DNA of 64,000 nt from Pseudomonadota bacterium (lineage in GTDB: Bacteria; Pseudomonadota; Gammaproteobacteria; Steroidobacterales; Steroidobacteraceae), in the NCBI GenBank assembly GCA_023433705.1, contig JAEYUC010000004.1, forward strand, positions 1 through 64,000. The letters run 5' to 3'. This document shows, piece by piece, positions 53,356-61,245 of the stretch. The position numbers and the translations under genes were made by a program. The notes under the pieces are model-generated. The model was not told the DNA's origin, made no database searches, and was given only the letters and a program-made list of their open reading frames with translations. Positions within the stretch are counted from its first letter, which is position 1. Each line of letters starts with the position of its first letter.

Positions 53356-53726
53356 CAATCCTCGGGTTCGACTCCGCCCGCCCGCAAAAACGGGCGTGTT
53401 ATAAACGCCGGCGAGCGTAACAAACGCGGTCATGAGGGGTGAAACGCAGCAACCCGGCCGCGGTTGACCCACGGCCGATGGCCGTCGATCGATAACGTGC
53501 GCGCGTTGCGTTTCCGTGAATCAGGAACTTACGAACAATCCCGCAGATCGGGTGTCACGATTATTCAATTCCGCGATCTCCCGGAATGACGAGTTCCGTA
53601 TCTGCTTGTTTTCATTAGAAACGCACGCATGTGCTCACGATTCGACCAGTCAAACGAGAAACTGCAAAAACACAGCGTTTTTGTAACTTTTATCGCGCGT
53701 GATCCACAGACTTATCCACACGCACT
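53356..53726. other. 371-base intergenic region between sigma and priA
   Basis: Holds no convincing gene on either strand. It must include divergent promoters for the sigma operon and priA. Visible structure: a small palindrome ACGGCC-GAT-GGCCGT (53471-53485), an A/T-rich hairpin CAAAAAC...GTTTTTG (53665-53683), and DnaA-box-like 9-mers at its right edge. The base composition is clearly lower in G+C than its surroundings from about 53560 to 53700. Confidence 0.7.
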
Positions 53727-53734
53727 GTGGAAAA
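53700..53734. promoter_or_regulatory. Cluster of three DnaA-box-like 9-mers
   Basis: TGATCCACA (53700-53708, one mismatch), TTATCCACA (53712-53720, perfect consensus) and TGTGGAAAA (53726-53734, reverse strand, one mismatch) lie within 35 bases, beside an A/T-rich stretch. They overlap the presumed priA start. DnaA control of priA is the simplest reading. Confidence 0.5.
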
Positions 53735-55958
53735 CCTCGAACGTGACGCCTTGACGAAAACGGTCATTTTGCGCATCGCGCTCGATACGCCGTTGCGACG
53801 CCTGTTCGACTATCTGCCGGCGGACGCGGAGGCGTCCTTGCCATCGCCGGGCGCGCGCGTGCGCGTGCCCTTCGGCCGGCAACGGCTCGTCGGAGTCGTG
53901 CATTCCCTCGCGGAGGATTCGGAAGTCCCGCGCGAAAAACTCAGGCCGATCCTGGAAACCATCGATCGCGAGCCGGTCTTCGATGCGCGCGTGCTCGAGC
54001 TGTGCGAGTGGGCCGCGACTTACTACCACCATTCGCTCGGCGAAGTGATCTCGGCCGCGCTGCCGAAACTCGCGCGCGAAGGATCTTCGTCGCGTGCACT
54101 CACCGAACGCTGGTTCGCGACCGAAGCGGGAATCGCGGCGCTCGACGACAAGACGCTCGCGCGTGCGCCGCGTCAACGCGAGCTGCTGCAGCGGTTGATC
54201 GCCCCGGAGGGCGCTTCCGCCGAAGCGCTCGCGGCCGAGTTCGAGGACTGGCGCACCCCGATGCGCGCGCTCGCGGCGCGTGGCTTCGCATCCTCGGCGG
54301 AGCTCGCCGATGCGCCGCCCGTCGAATCGGGCGCCGAGCTCATGAGTTCGGCCGGCCCGCCGCTCGGTGAAGAACAGGCCGCCGCGGTCACGGCCATCGA
54401 TGCGGCTGCCGGGCGATTCGCGCCTTTCCTGCTCTACGGCATCACGGGCAGCGGCAAGACGGAGGTCTACCTGCACACGGTGGAGCACACGCTGCGCCGC
54501 GGGAGGCGTGCGCTCGTGCTCGTGCCCGAGATCGGTCTCACGCCGCAGCTCGTCGCGCGCTTTCGCGAACGCTTCGCAGTACCCGTCGCCGTGCTGCATT
54601 CCGCGCTCACGGACACCGAGCGGCTGGCCGCCTGGCGTCAGTGCCTGTCCGGCGAGGCGCGCATCGTGCTCGGCACGCGCTCCGCGGTGTTCGCGCCCGT
54701 CGCCGATCTCGGCATCGTGATCGTCGACGAAGAACACGACGCGTCGTTCAAGCAGCACGAGAGCGGGTTTCGGTACTCGGCGCGCGACCTCGCGATCCTG
54801 CGGGCGCAACGCGCCGGCATACCGATCGTGCTGGGCTCGGCAACGCCCTCGCTCGAAACGCTGCAAAACGTGATCGCGGGCAGGTTCACGCGCCTCTCCC
54901 TGCCGCGACGCGCGGGCCAGGCGCTGCCGCCGCGTGCGGCCGTCATCGACCTGCGCGAGCACGCCGTGCGCCAGGGCATCTCGACGCCCGCGGTCGAGGC
55001 CATGCAGCGCCACCTCGCCGACGGCGGACAGGTGCTGGTCTACATCAACCGGCGCGGCTATTCACCGACCCTCGCCTGCACCGCCTGCGGCTGGATCGCG
55101 CCCTGCCGCGACTGCGACGCGCGCCTCACGGTGCACCTGACGGCGCGCAGGCTGCGCTGCCATCACTGCGGAGCGGACGCGCCGCTGCCCGAGCATTGCC
55201 CGCAATGCGGCTACGCCGTGCGGCACGTCGGACAGGGAACCGAACGTGTCGAGGAGACCCTCGCCGCGCTGTTCCCCGAAGTCGCCATCGCGCGGCTCGA
55301 CCGCGACGTCGTGCGCAAGCGCGGCGACCTCGAGGAAGTAGTTAGCCGCATCGCCAGCGGCGAGGCGCGTATCCTCGTCGGCACGCAGATGGTGACCAAG
55401 GGCCACGACTTTCCGAGCGTCACGCTCGTCGTGGTGCTCAACGCCGACCAGGGATTGTTCAGCACGGATTTCCGCGCGCCCGAGCGCGTGGCGCAGACGA
55501 TCATCCAGGTCGCAGGCCGGGCCGGACGCGGCAATCGGCCCGGCGAGGTGCTGATCCAGACCGAGTATCCCGAACATCCGCTGCTCAAGAGCCTGCTCAG
55601 CGAGGGATACGACGGATTCGCGCATACCGCGCTCGCCGAACGGGAGGCCGCGGGCTGGCCCCCGTTCGCGCACGTGGCGGCGATCCGCGCCTCGGCGCCC
55701 GAACTACCGGCGGCGGTCGATTTCCTGCAATCGGCGCGCAAGCTGGCCGGAAGGCCGCAGGGAGTGAAGGTGCTCGGTCCGGCGCCGGCCGCGATGGCCA
55801 AACGCGCCGGGCGTTATCACGCGCAGCTGCTGATCGAAGCGCGCGACCGCGCGCCGTTGCATCGTGCAATCGCGACCTGGCTGCCGCGCATCGAGGAGCT
55901 CAAACCGGCGCGCAGCCTGCGCTGGTCACTGGACGTGGATCCACTGGAGCTGTTCTGA
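53727..55958 (+). CDS. priA: Primosomal helicase PriA
   Basis: A 743-aa DNA helicase that reloads the replisome at stalled forks. The N-terminal DNA-binding domain opens LDTPLRRLFDYLP. The Walker A motif is GITGSGKTEVYL, the Walker B is VDEEHDASFKQ, and the eight-Cys zinc region runs from CTACGWIAPCRDCDARL to RCHHCGADAPLPEHCPQCGY. Helicase motifs V and VI are in GTQMVTKGHDFP and QVAGRAGRGNRPGEV. The start is uncertain: GTG at 53727 lies in a DnaA-like box, and a TTG at 53751 would also fit the family. Downstream come argS and a SPOR gene, as in related genomes. Confidence 0.95.
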   Translation: MENLERDALTKTVILRIALDTPLRRLFDYLPADAEASLPSPGARVRVPFGRQRLVGVVHSLAEDSEVPREKLRPILETIDREPVFDARVLELCEWAATYYHHSLGEVISAALPKLAREGSSSRALTERWFATEAGIAALDDKTLARAPRQRELLQRLIAPEGASAEALAAEFEDWRTPMRALAARGFASSAELADAPPVESGAELMSSAGPPLGEEQAAAVTAIDAAAGRFAPFLLYGITGSGKTEVYLHTVEHTLRRGRRALVLVPEIGLTPQLVARFRERFAVPVAVLHSALTDTERLAAWRQCLSGEARIVLGTRSAVFAPVADLGIVIVDEEHDASFKQHESGFRYSARDLAILRAQRAGIPIVLGSATPSLETLQNVIAGRFTRLSLPRRAGQALPPRAAVIDLREHAVRQGISTPAVEAMQRHLADGGQVLVYINRRGYSPTLACTACGWIAPCRDCDARLTVHLTARRLRCHHCGADAPLPEHCPQCGYAVRHVGQGTERVEETLAALFPEVAIARLDRDVVRKRGDLEEVVSRIASGEARILVGTQMVTKGHDFPSVTLVVVLNADQGLFSTDFRAPERVAQTIIQVAGRAGRGNRPGEVLIQTEYPEHPLLKSLLSEGYDGFAHTALAEREAAGWPPFAHVAAIRASAPELPAAVDFLQSARKLAGRPQGVKVLGPAPAAMAKRAGRYHAQLLIEARDRAPLHRAIATWLPRIEELKPARSLRWSLDVDPLELF

Positions 55959-55981
55959 GTGGCGCTGCCTGGCACACGATC

Positions 55982-56054
55982 GGTGCCAGGCACGGAAAAA
56001 CCGGGATGGGGAGAGGGAGTCGACGTTGATCCCGGAATTCCCGTGCCAGGCACC
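55982..56054. repeat. Degenerate inverted repeat, copy C
   Basis: The left arm begins GGTGCCAGGCACGGAAAAAC and the right arm ends CCCGTGCCAGGCACC. The arms pair over 26 bases with a few mismatches in the middle. An extra CTGCCTGGCAC stands 17 bases upstream (from 55965), as if another copy had decayed. It lies between the convergent priA and EF-hand genes. Confidence 0.8.
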
Positions 56055-56065
56055 GACCTCCGCGA

Positions 56066-56518
56066 TCAGCCCTGGCGCTTGTGGCGATGGCCACCGCGCT
56101 TGAGCTCGTCCTTGCTCAGCTGGCCGTCCTTGTTCTTGTCGAGGTCGTTGAAGCGATCGGCCATGCGGGGCATCTTGGCCTGCACTTCATCGAGCGAGAG
56201 CTGGCCGTCGCCGTTCAGGTCCGCGGCCTTGAAGTGCTCGTCCATCTTCGTGCGCATGGCGGCGCGACGGTCCTCGCGCGCCTTCGACATCTCTTCCTTG
56301 GTCACGTAGCCGTCCTTGTCGGCGTCGAGCTTGTCGAACCACTTGTTGGTGCGTTCGGTGGCCGCGGCGGTCGCCTCTTCGCGGGATACACGGCCATCGC
56401 CGTCGGTGTCGGAGTGCATTACCTGGCGCGGCGCGGCGGCGCGCGGCGCATCGCCTGCGACGGCGATGCCGGCCAGCAGGGCGGCGATGGCGGCGGTGGC
56501 AATGATCGGGGTCTTCAT
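56066..56518 (-). CDS. Exported EF-hand calcium-binding protein
   Basis: A 150-aa protein with a signal peptide (MKTPIIATAAIAALLAGIAVA) and four EF-hand loops: DTDGDGRVSREE, DADKDGYVTKEE, DLNGDGQLSLDE and DKNKDGQLSKDE. All keep Asp at positions 1 and 3, Gly at 6 and Glu at 12, so all may bind calcium. The C-terminus is His/Lys/Arg-rich. AGGAG stands nine bases before the ATG. Probably a periplasmic calcium buffer or sensor. It is divergent from argS. Confidence 0.92.
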   Translation of the reverse strand: MKTPIIATAAIAALLAGIAVAGDAPRAAAPRQVMHSDTDGDGRVSREEATAAATERTNKWFDKLDADKDGYVTKEEMSKAREDRRAAMRTKMDEHFKAADLNGDGQLSLDEVQAKMPRMADRFNDLDKNKDGQLSKDELKRGGHRHKRQG

Positions 56519-56640
56519 TCGGGTGTCTCCTGTCGAAAATGAGGCCTGCACCAGGATCAACGCGGCACGGGGCATTCGGTTTACCGGGACGGTCCGGTAG
56601 ACTCGCGCCGTTTTCAGCGAGTTCCAGACAGGTTCCCCCC

Positions 56641-58398
56641 GTGAAATCCGAGCTTGAACGCCTGTTGCGAGAGGCGTTGCGATCACTTGTTCCCGGCGTT
56701 TTGCCCGAGGCCGTCGATCCCGCCCAGGTCGTGGTCGAGCGCGCGCGTGACGAGAAACACGGCGACTTCGCCAGCAACATCGCGATGCGGCTCTCCAAGG
56801 CCGCGCGCAAGAACCCGCGCGAACTCGCGCAGGCCATCATCGCGGCGCTGCCGAAGAACGACCTGGTCACGTCCGCCGAGATCGCGGGTGCGGGATTCAT
56901 CAACTTCCGGTTGGCGAAAGACGCGTGGGTGGCGGAGATCCGCAACGTCATCGCGCAGCGCGATGCGTACGGTCGCGGCAAAGTCGGCGGCGGTCGCAAG
57001 GTGATGGTGGAATTCGTCTCGGCCAATCCCACCGGCCCGATGCACGTCGGGCACGGTCGCCAGGCGGCCGTGGGCGCGACGCTGAGCAACGTGCTCGAAG
57101 CCGCGGGCTTCGACGTTTATCGCGAGTACTACATCAACGACGCGGGCCGTCAGATCGACATCCTCGCGGTCAGCCTCTACCTGCGGTATCTCGAGTTGTG
57201 CGGCGAGCCGGTGACCTTTCCGTCGAACGGCTACAAGGCCGATTACATCCTGCCCGTCGCGAAAGCGCTGCGCGAGAAACGCGGCGACGCATTGAAGCGG
57301 CCGGGCGCCGACGTCATGCGCGACGCCCCGCCCGACGCGCCGGCCGGCGACAAGGACAAACACATCGACGGCCTCATCCAGAATTCACGCCGGTTGCTCG
57401 GCGACGACGAATTCGATTCCATCGTGCTGTTCGGCCGCGACGCGATGATGGCCGACATCCGCAACGATCTCGAAGAGTTCCGCGTGCGCTTCGACAACTG
57501 GTTCTCCGAGCGCACCCTCAACGAGTCCGGCGCCGTGGACCGCGCCATCGAGGTGCTGCGCAAGTCCGGCCACATGTACACGAAGGACGGCGCGGAGTGG
57601 TTCAAGAGCACGGACTACGGCGACGACGAGGATCGCGTGGTCATCCGCGCCAACGGCGAGAAGACCTACTTCGCGAGCGACATCGCCTATCACTTCGACA
57701 AGCGCCGGCGCGGCCATGACCTGCTGATCGACGTGTGGGGCGCGGACCATCACGGCTACGTGACGCGCGTGCGCGGCGCGTTGCAGGCGCTCGGCGCGCC
57801 GGGCGACTGCTTCGAGGTCACGCTGCTGCAGCTCGTGAGCCTGTTCCGCGGCGGCGAGAAGCTCTCGATGGGCAAGCGCGAAGGCAACTTCGTCACGCTA
57901 CGCGACCTGCGCAACGAAGTGGGCAATGACGCGGCGCGGTTCTTCTATCTCATGCGCAGCCACGACCAGGCGCTGGATTTCGACCTGGAACTCGCCAAGT
58001 CGCGCAGCAACGAGAACCCGGTGTATTACGTGCAGTACGCGCACGCCCGCGTGGCCTCGGTGATGAAGGAACTGGCCGCCCGGGGCTTCGCCTACGACGA
58101 GGCCGAGGGCCTCGCCGCGCTGTCGCGGCTCGACAATGCACACGAGGCTGCGGTCATCACCGCGCTTTCGAAATACCCCGAGACCATCGCGTCGGCGGCG
58201 GTCAATCGCGCACCGCACGCGCTCGTGCACTACCTGCGTGAGCTTGCGAACACGCTGCACACCTATTACAACGCTGAGAAGTGGATTGTCGAGGATGCGC
58301 CGTTGCGTAACGCTCGTCTGACCCTCGTGCTCGCGGTTCAACAGGTCATCCGCAATGGCCTCGGAATCCTCGGCGTGTCCGCGCCCGAGTCAATGTAG
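56641..58398 (+). CDS. argS: Arginyl-tRNA synthetase
   Basis: A 585-aa class I synthetase that charges tRNA-Arg. The HIGH-type motif reads FVSANPTGPMHVGHGRQ and the KMSKS region is EKLSMGKREGNFV. The N-terminal Add-1 domain (HGDFASNIAMRL, AGAGFINFRL) and the C-terminal anticodon domain (YVQYAHARVASVM, ending VLAVQQVIRNGLGILGV) are complete. A GTG start at 56641 is chosen because it gives the family N-terminus. The next gene begins within about ten to sixty bases, so the two are likely co-transcribed. Confidence 0.96.
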   Translation: MKSELERLLREALRSLVPGVLPEAVDPAQVVVERARDEKHGDFASNIAMRLSKAARKNPRELAQAIIAALPKNDLVTSAEIAGAGFINFRLAKDAWVAEIRNVIAQRDAYGRGKVGGGRKVMVEFVSANPTGPMHVGHGRQAAVGATLSNVLEAAGFDVYREYYINDAGRQIDILAVSLYLRYLELCGEPVTFPSNGYKADYILPVAKALREKRGDALKRPGADVMRDAPPDAPAGDKDKHIDGLIQNSRRLLGDDEFDSIVLFGRDAMMADIRNDLEEFRVRFDNWFSERTLNESGAVDRAIEVLRKSGHMYTKDGAEWFKSTDYGDDEDRVVIRANGEKTYFASDIAYHFDKRRRGHDLLIDVWGADHHGYVTRVRGALQALGAPGDCFEVTLLQLVSLFRGGEKLSMGKREGNFVTLRDLRNEVGNDAARFFYLMRSHDQALDFDLELAKSRSNENPVYYVQYAHARVASVMKELAARGFAYDEAEGLAALSRLDNAHEAAVITALSKYPETIASAAVNRAPHALVHYLRELANTLHTYYNAEKWIVEDAPLRNARLTLVLAVQQVIRNGLGILGVSAPESM

Positions 58399-58458
58399 GG
58401 AACCACCCTGGCCGCCAAGATCACCAGCCGGGACTTCAAGCGCGCGCGCGCCGGCGGC

Positions 58459-58983
58459 ATGCGCTTCGAGCTCTCGCGCATCCGCGAGTTCGGGCTCGGC
58501 CTCGCGCTGGGATTGTCGCTGTCGCTGTGCGTGCTCGTCTGGGAGAACTACCGCGAGAAACACGCGGCGGAAGTATCCGCCGAGGCGCCGCGGCCGGAGC
58601 CTCGCCCCAACGCGACGCCCGCCGACGAAGAAGGCGCCAAGGCCTACGACTTCTACGAGATGTTGCCGAACTTCGAAGTCGTCGTGCCCGAGAAGGACCG
58701 CGAGGTCGCGCGCGAACGCGATAGCGCGCTGGCGCATATCGAAAGACCCGGCGTCTACGTATTGCAGGCGGGCTCGTACCGCGCGCAAGCGGAAGCCGAC
58801 CGCATCCGTTCGCAACTGAAGCTGCAGGGCATCGACGCCAACGTGCAGCGCGTCTCGGTCGACGACGACGTGTGGCACCGCGTGCGCATCGGCCCGATCA
58901 CGGATCTCGCCGAGCTGAATCGCCTGCGCGCGCGGCTGCGCAACGCGGACCTCGACGCGCTCGTGATCCGCGTCGGTGAGTAG
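58459..58983 (+). CDS. SPOR domain protein (FtsN-like)
   Basis: A 174-aa inner-membrane protein with one transmembrane helix (FGLGLALGLSLSLCVLVW, about residues 11-28), a charged linker and a C-terminal SPOR domain (YVLQAGSYRAQAEADRIRSQ to VRIGPITDLAELNRLRARL). SPOR domains bind denuded septal peptidoglycan. The protein may begin earlier at a CTG at 58408 that has AGGG seven bases upstream and adds ITSRDFKRARAGG, typical of SPOR proteins in this gene order. It lies between argS and the CapA-like gene. Confidence 0.85.
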   Translation: MRFELSRIREFGLGLALGLSLSLCVLVWENYREKHAAEVSAEAPRPEPRPNATPADEEGAKAYDFYEMLPNFEVVVPEKDREVARERDSALAHIERPGVYVLQAGSYRAQAEADRIRSQLKLQGIDANVQRVSVDDDVWHRVRIGPITDLAELNRLRARLRNADLDALVIRVGE

Positions 58984-58987
58984 TTCG

Positions 58988-60097
58988 ATGGCGCCCGCGT
59001 CGCTGCGCGGCGCGCTGGTCGCCGGCGCCATTCTGGCGCTGGCAGGATGCGCCACCCAGCCCACGGCGCCCCCGACTCCGCAGCCCGCGGCTGAATCACC
59101 CGCTCCCACGCCGCCTCCCGCTCCCACGCGTCCGGGCCTGACCATCGCCGCCGTGGGCGACATGATGCTGGGAACGGATTTTCCCGAGAACATCCTGCCC
59201 GACGACGATGGGGTGTCGTTCCTCGAGGCGGTGACGCCGATTCTTGCCGACGCCGACGTGACCTTCGGCAATCTCGAAGGCGTGCTGATGGACGGCGGCG
59301 AACCGGTCAAGCAGTGCAAGAACCCGAAGATCTGCTTCCTGTTCCGCTCGCCCACGCGCTACGCGACGTATTTCCAGCTCGCGGGCTTCGATGCACTGAG
59401 CCTGGCCAACAACCACGCCCGCGACTTCGGCGAGGAAGGGCGCGACTCGAGCATGACCGCGCTCGACGCGGTGGGCATTCATCACTCGGGACGCGAAGGC
59501 ACGACCGCGAGCTGGATCGCCAATGGCCGGCGCGTGGCGCTGGTCGCGTTCGCGCCCAATGTCGGCGCGAACCAACTCAATGAGCCCGAAGTCGCGCGCG
59601 CGCTGGTCGAGAGGCTCGCCGCGACGCACGACATCGTGATCGTTTCGTTCCACGGCGGCGCCGAGGGCAACGGCGCCGAGGTGCTGCCCTTCGCGCGCGA
59701 GATCTTCGCGGGCGAGGATCGCGGCAACGTGGTGGAGTTCGCGCGCGCGATGGTCGACGCCGGCGCGGACATCGTGCTCGGGCACGGCCCGCACGTGGTG
59801 CGGCCGATCGAGCTGTATCGCGACCGGCTCATCGCCTACAGCCTGGGAAATTTCGCGACCTACTACGGCATCAGCGTCGAAGGCATCCGCGGCATCGCGC
59901 CCATCCTCAAGGTCCGGCTCGACGATGACGGTCGGTTCGTCTCGGGCGAAATCATATCGACCATCCAGGTCCGGCCAGCCGGCCCGACGATCGATCCCGC
60001 CCGGGGCGCGCTCGAGATGATCCGGACACTTACACGGACAGCCTTCCCCGACGGCGCGCTCGTCATCGGCGAGGACGGCCGACTCGCGCCGCGGTGA
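58988..60097 (+). CDS. CapA/PgsA-like lipoprotein
   Basis: A 369-aa protein with a lipoprotein signal (GAILALAGC, Cys about 22), a Pro/Ala linker and a CapA-type metallophosphatase-like domain. Landmarks are LTIAAVGDMMLGTDFPE, VTFGNLEGVLMD, SLANNHARDFGEEG, VIVSFHGGAEGN and VLGHGPHVVRPIELYRDRLI, which hold the Asp, Asn and His metal-ligand set. CapA proteins take part in poly-gamma-glutamate synthesis or export, but no capB or capC is nearby, so another role is likely. It begins five bases after the SPOR gene stop, or overlaps it if GTG 58976 is used. Confidence 0.88.
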   Translation: MAPASLRGALVAGAILALAGCATQPTAPPTPQPAAESPAPTPPPAPTRPGLTIAAVGDMMLGTDFPENILPDDDGVSFLEAVTPILADADVTFGNLEGVLMDGGEPVKQCKNPKICFLFRSPTRYATYFQLAGFDALSLANNHARDFGEEGRDSSMTALDAVGIHHSGREGTTASWIANGRRVALVAFAPNVGANQLNEPEVARALVERLAATHDIVIVSFHGGAEGNGAEVLPFAREIFAGEDRGNVVEFARAMVDAGADIVLGHGPHVVRPIELYRDRLIAYSLGNFATYYGISVEGIRGIAPILKVRLDDDGRFVSGEIISTIQVRPAGPTIDPARGALEMIRTLTRTAFPDGALVIGEDGRLAPR

Positions 60098-60333
60098 CTT
60101 CGCTCCGATCGCGCCGGACGTCATGGCCGAGCAATGTGCGGCATTCAGCCACCCGATGCGCACGGGCGCCCTGAGCGACCGCAAGCTGCCGATGATGAGC
60201 GGCGGCGCCCGCGGTCGCTTTGCGGGTTTTGTATGAATTCTTGAACCAGCTCGCGGCGCGCGCCGCGGCTGCGCGCTGAAGCGTCCCGTCCGGGGTGTTA
60301 GAGTCGTCCCTCAGGTTCGAGGGAGTAAACAAA

Positions 60334-61182
60334 ATGAAACACTGGATTTCCACCGGCTTCGTGGCCGGCTGCCTGCTCGCGGGCACGGCATTCGCCGAAT
60401 TGAACGCGGTCGATCAGCAATACGTCGAGCAACTCATCAAGGGCGGACCCAGCACGCAGCGCCAGGTCGCCGAGAACATGTACAACACGGCCTATCAAAA
60501 AACCGAGGTTCTCGACGTCATGGCTGAAGTCGTCCTCGAGAAATATCCGATGGCGGGCGAGCAGTTCACGTACGTCGATTCGGTCGCGTGGATGTGCCGC
60601 GCGCTCGGCGCTTCAGGCAACGTTCGTTATCGCCCGGTGCTCGAGAAAGTCAGCGACGACAAGAGCGTGCATCGCAAGCTGCGCGCGCATTGCGAAAAGG
60701 CTGCCAAGCAGCTGCCCAAGAAGGGCTCGGAGAGCCCGTACGTCGCGGGCACCGTGAATCTCGAGTCGCTGCGCAATCCGCCGCCGCCACCGGCGCCTGC
60801 GCCGGAGCCCGCGAACGCCAAGGGCAAGAAGAACACGAAGAATGCGAAGCCCGCCGCCGCTCCGGCCGCGGTACCGGTAGCCGCGCCTGCAGCCGCTCCG
60901 GCGGCGGCCGAGCCGGCCGCGCGAAGCGTGGACCTCAGCCAGGTGCAGGTGGGCATGAGCCAGCAACAGGTCGACGCCTTGTTAGGCCCGCCGACCGCGC
61001 AGACTCAGCGCATGACCGGCAAGCAGTGGCAGCCGTTCAACTTCGGCGCTCGCGACCTGCAGCGCATGATGTACCTGTACAAGGGTGTTGGCCGCGTCGA
61101 GTTCTCGCTCAAGTCCGCGTACGAAGGCGTATTCCGCGTCGTCGCGGTGACGCCGGATCCGAACGAGACCGGTTATCCTTAG
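60334..61182 (+). CDS. Exported protein with C-terminal BamE/SmpA-like domain
   Basis: A 282-aa protein with a signal peptide (MKHWISTGFVAGCLLAGTAF). A helical N-terminal region (residues 22-130) has HEAT-like features, YVDSVAWMCRALGASGN and VHRKLRAHCEKAAK. A Pro/Ala/Lys linker (about 150-205) follows, then a small domain QVQVGMSQQQVDALLGPPTA resembling SmpA/BamE. GGGAG is eight bases before the ATG. It may help outer-membrane assembly; that is a guess from the fold. Confidence 0.75.
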   Translation: MKHWISTGFVAGCLLAGTAFAELNAVDQQYVEQLIKGGPSTQRQVAENMYNTAYQKTEVLDVMAEVVLEKYPMAGEQFTYVDSVAWMCRALGASGNVRYRPVLEKVSDDKSVHRKLRAHCEKAAKQLPKKGSESPYVAGTVNLESLRNPPPPPAPAPEPANAKGKKNTKNAKPAAAPAAVPVAAPAAAPAAAEPAARSVDLSQVQVGMSQQQVDALLGPPTAQTQRMTGKQWQPFNFGARDLQRMMYLYKGVGRVEFSLKSAYEGVFRVVAVTPDPNETGYP

Positions 61183-61207
61183 TCAGGGGCTGCGCCTCAC
61201 GACGGAA

Positions 61208-61230
61208 GACGCCCCCGAAACGGGGGCGTC
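61208..61230. terminator. Hairpin terminator between convergent genes
   Basis: Perfect ten-base arms GACGCCCCCG and CGGGGGCGTC with an AAA loop, placed 26 bases after the BamE-like gene stop and 16 bases before the ntrX stop. It has no clear T tract on the + strand but may serve both directions. Confidence 0.65.
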
Positions 61231-61245
61231 CATGAAGTTGGGGTA

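Noticed and set aside
53552..53560. GTGTCACGA, an echo of the first conserved block of the CHAT upstream elements.
   Set aside because: Only nine bases match, and the second and third blocks are missing at the expected distances.
53660..53734. Chromosomal replication origin.
   Set aside because: Only three DnaA-like boxes, and no dnaA, dnaN, gyrB, rpmH or gidA nearby. A regulatory site is the more modest reading.
60123..60236. A 37-codon frame and an opposite longer frame (60063-60386) in the gap before the BamE-like gene.
   Set aside because: No ribosome site, no recognisable composition, and the longer frame overlaps two real genes. They may be coding but I cannot support them.
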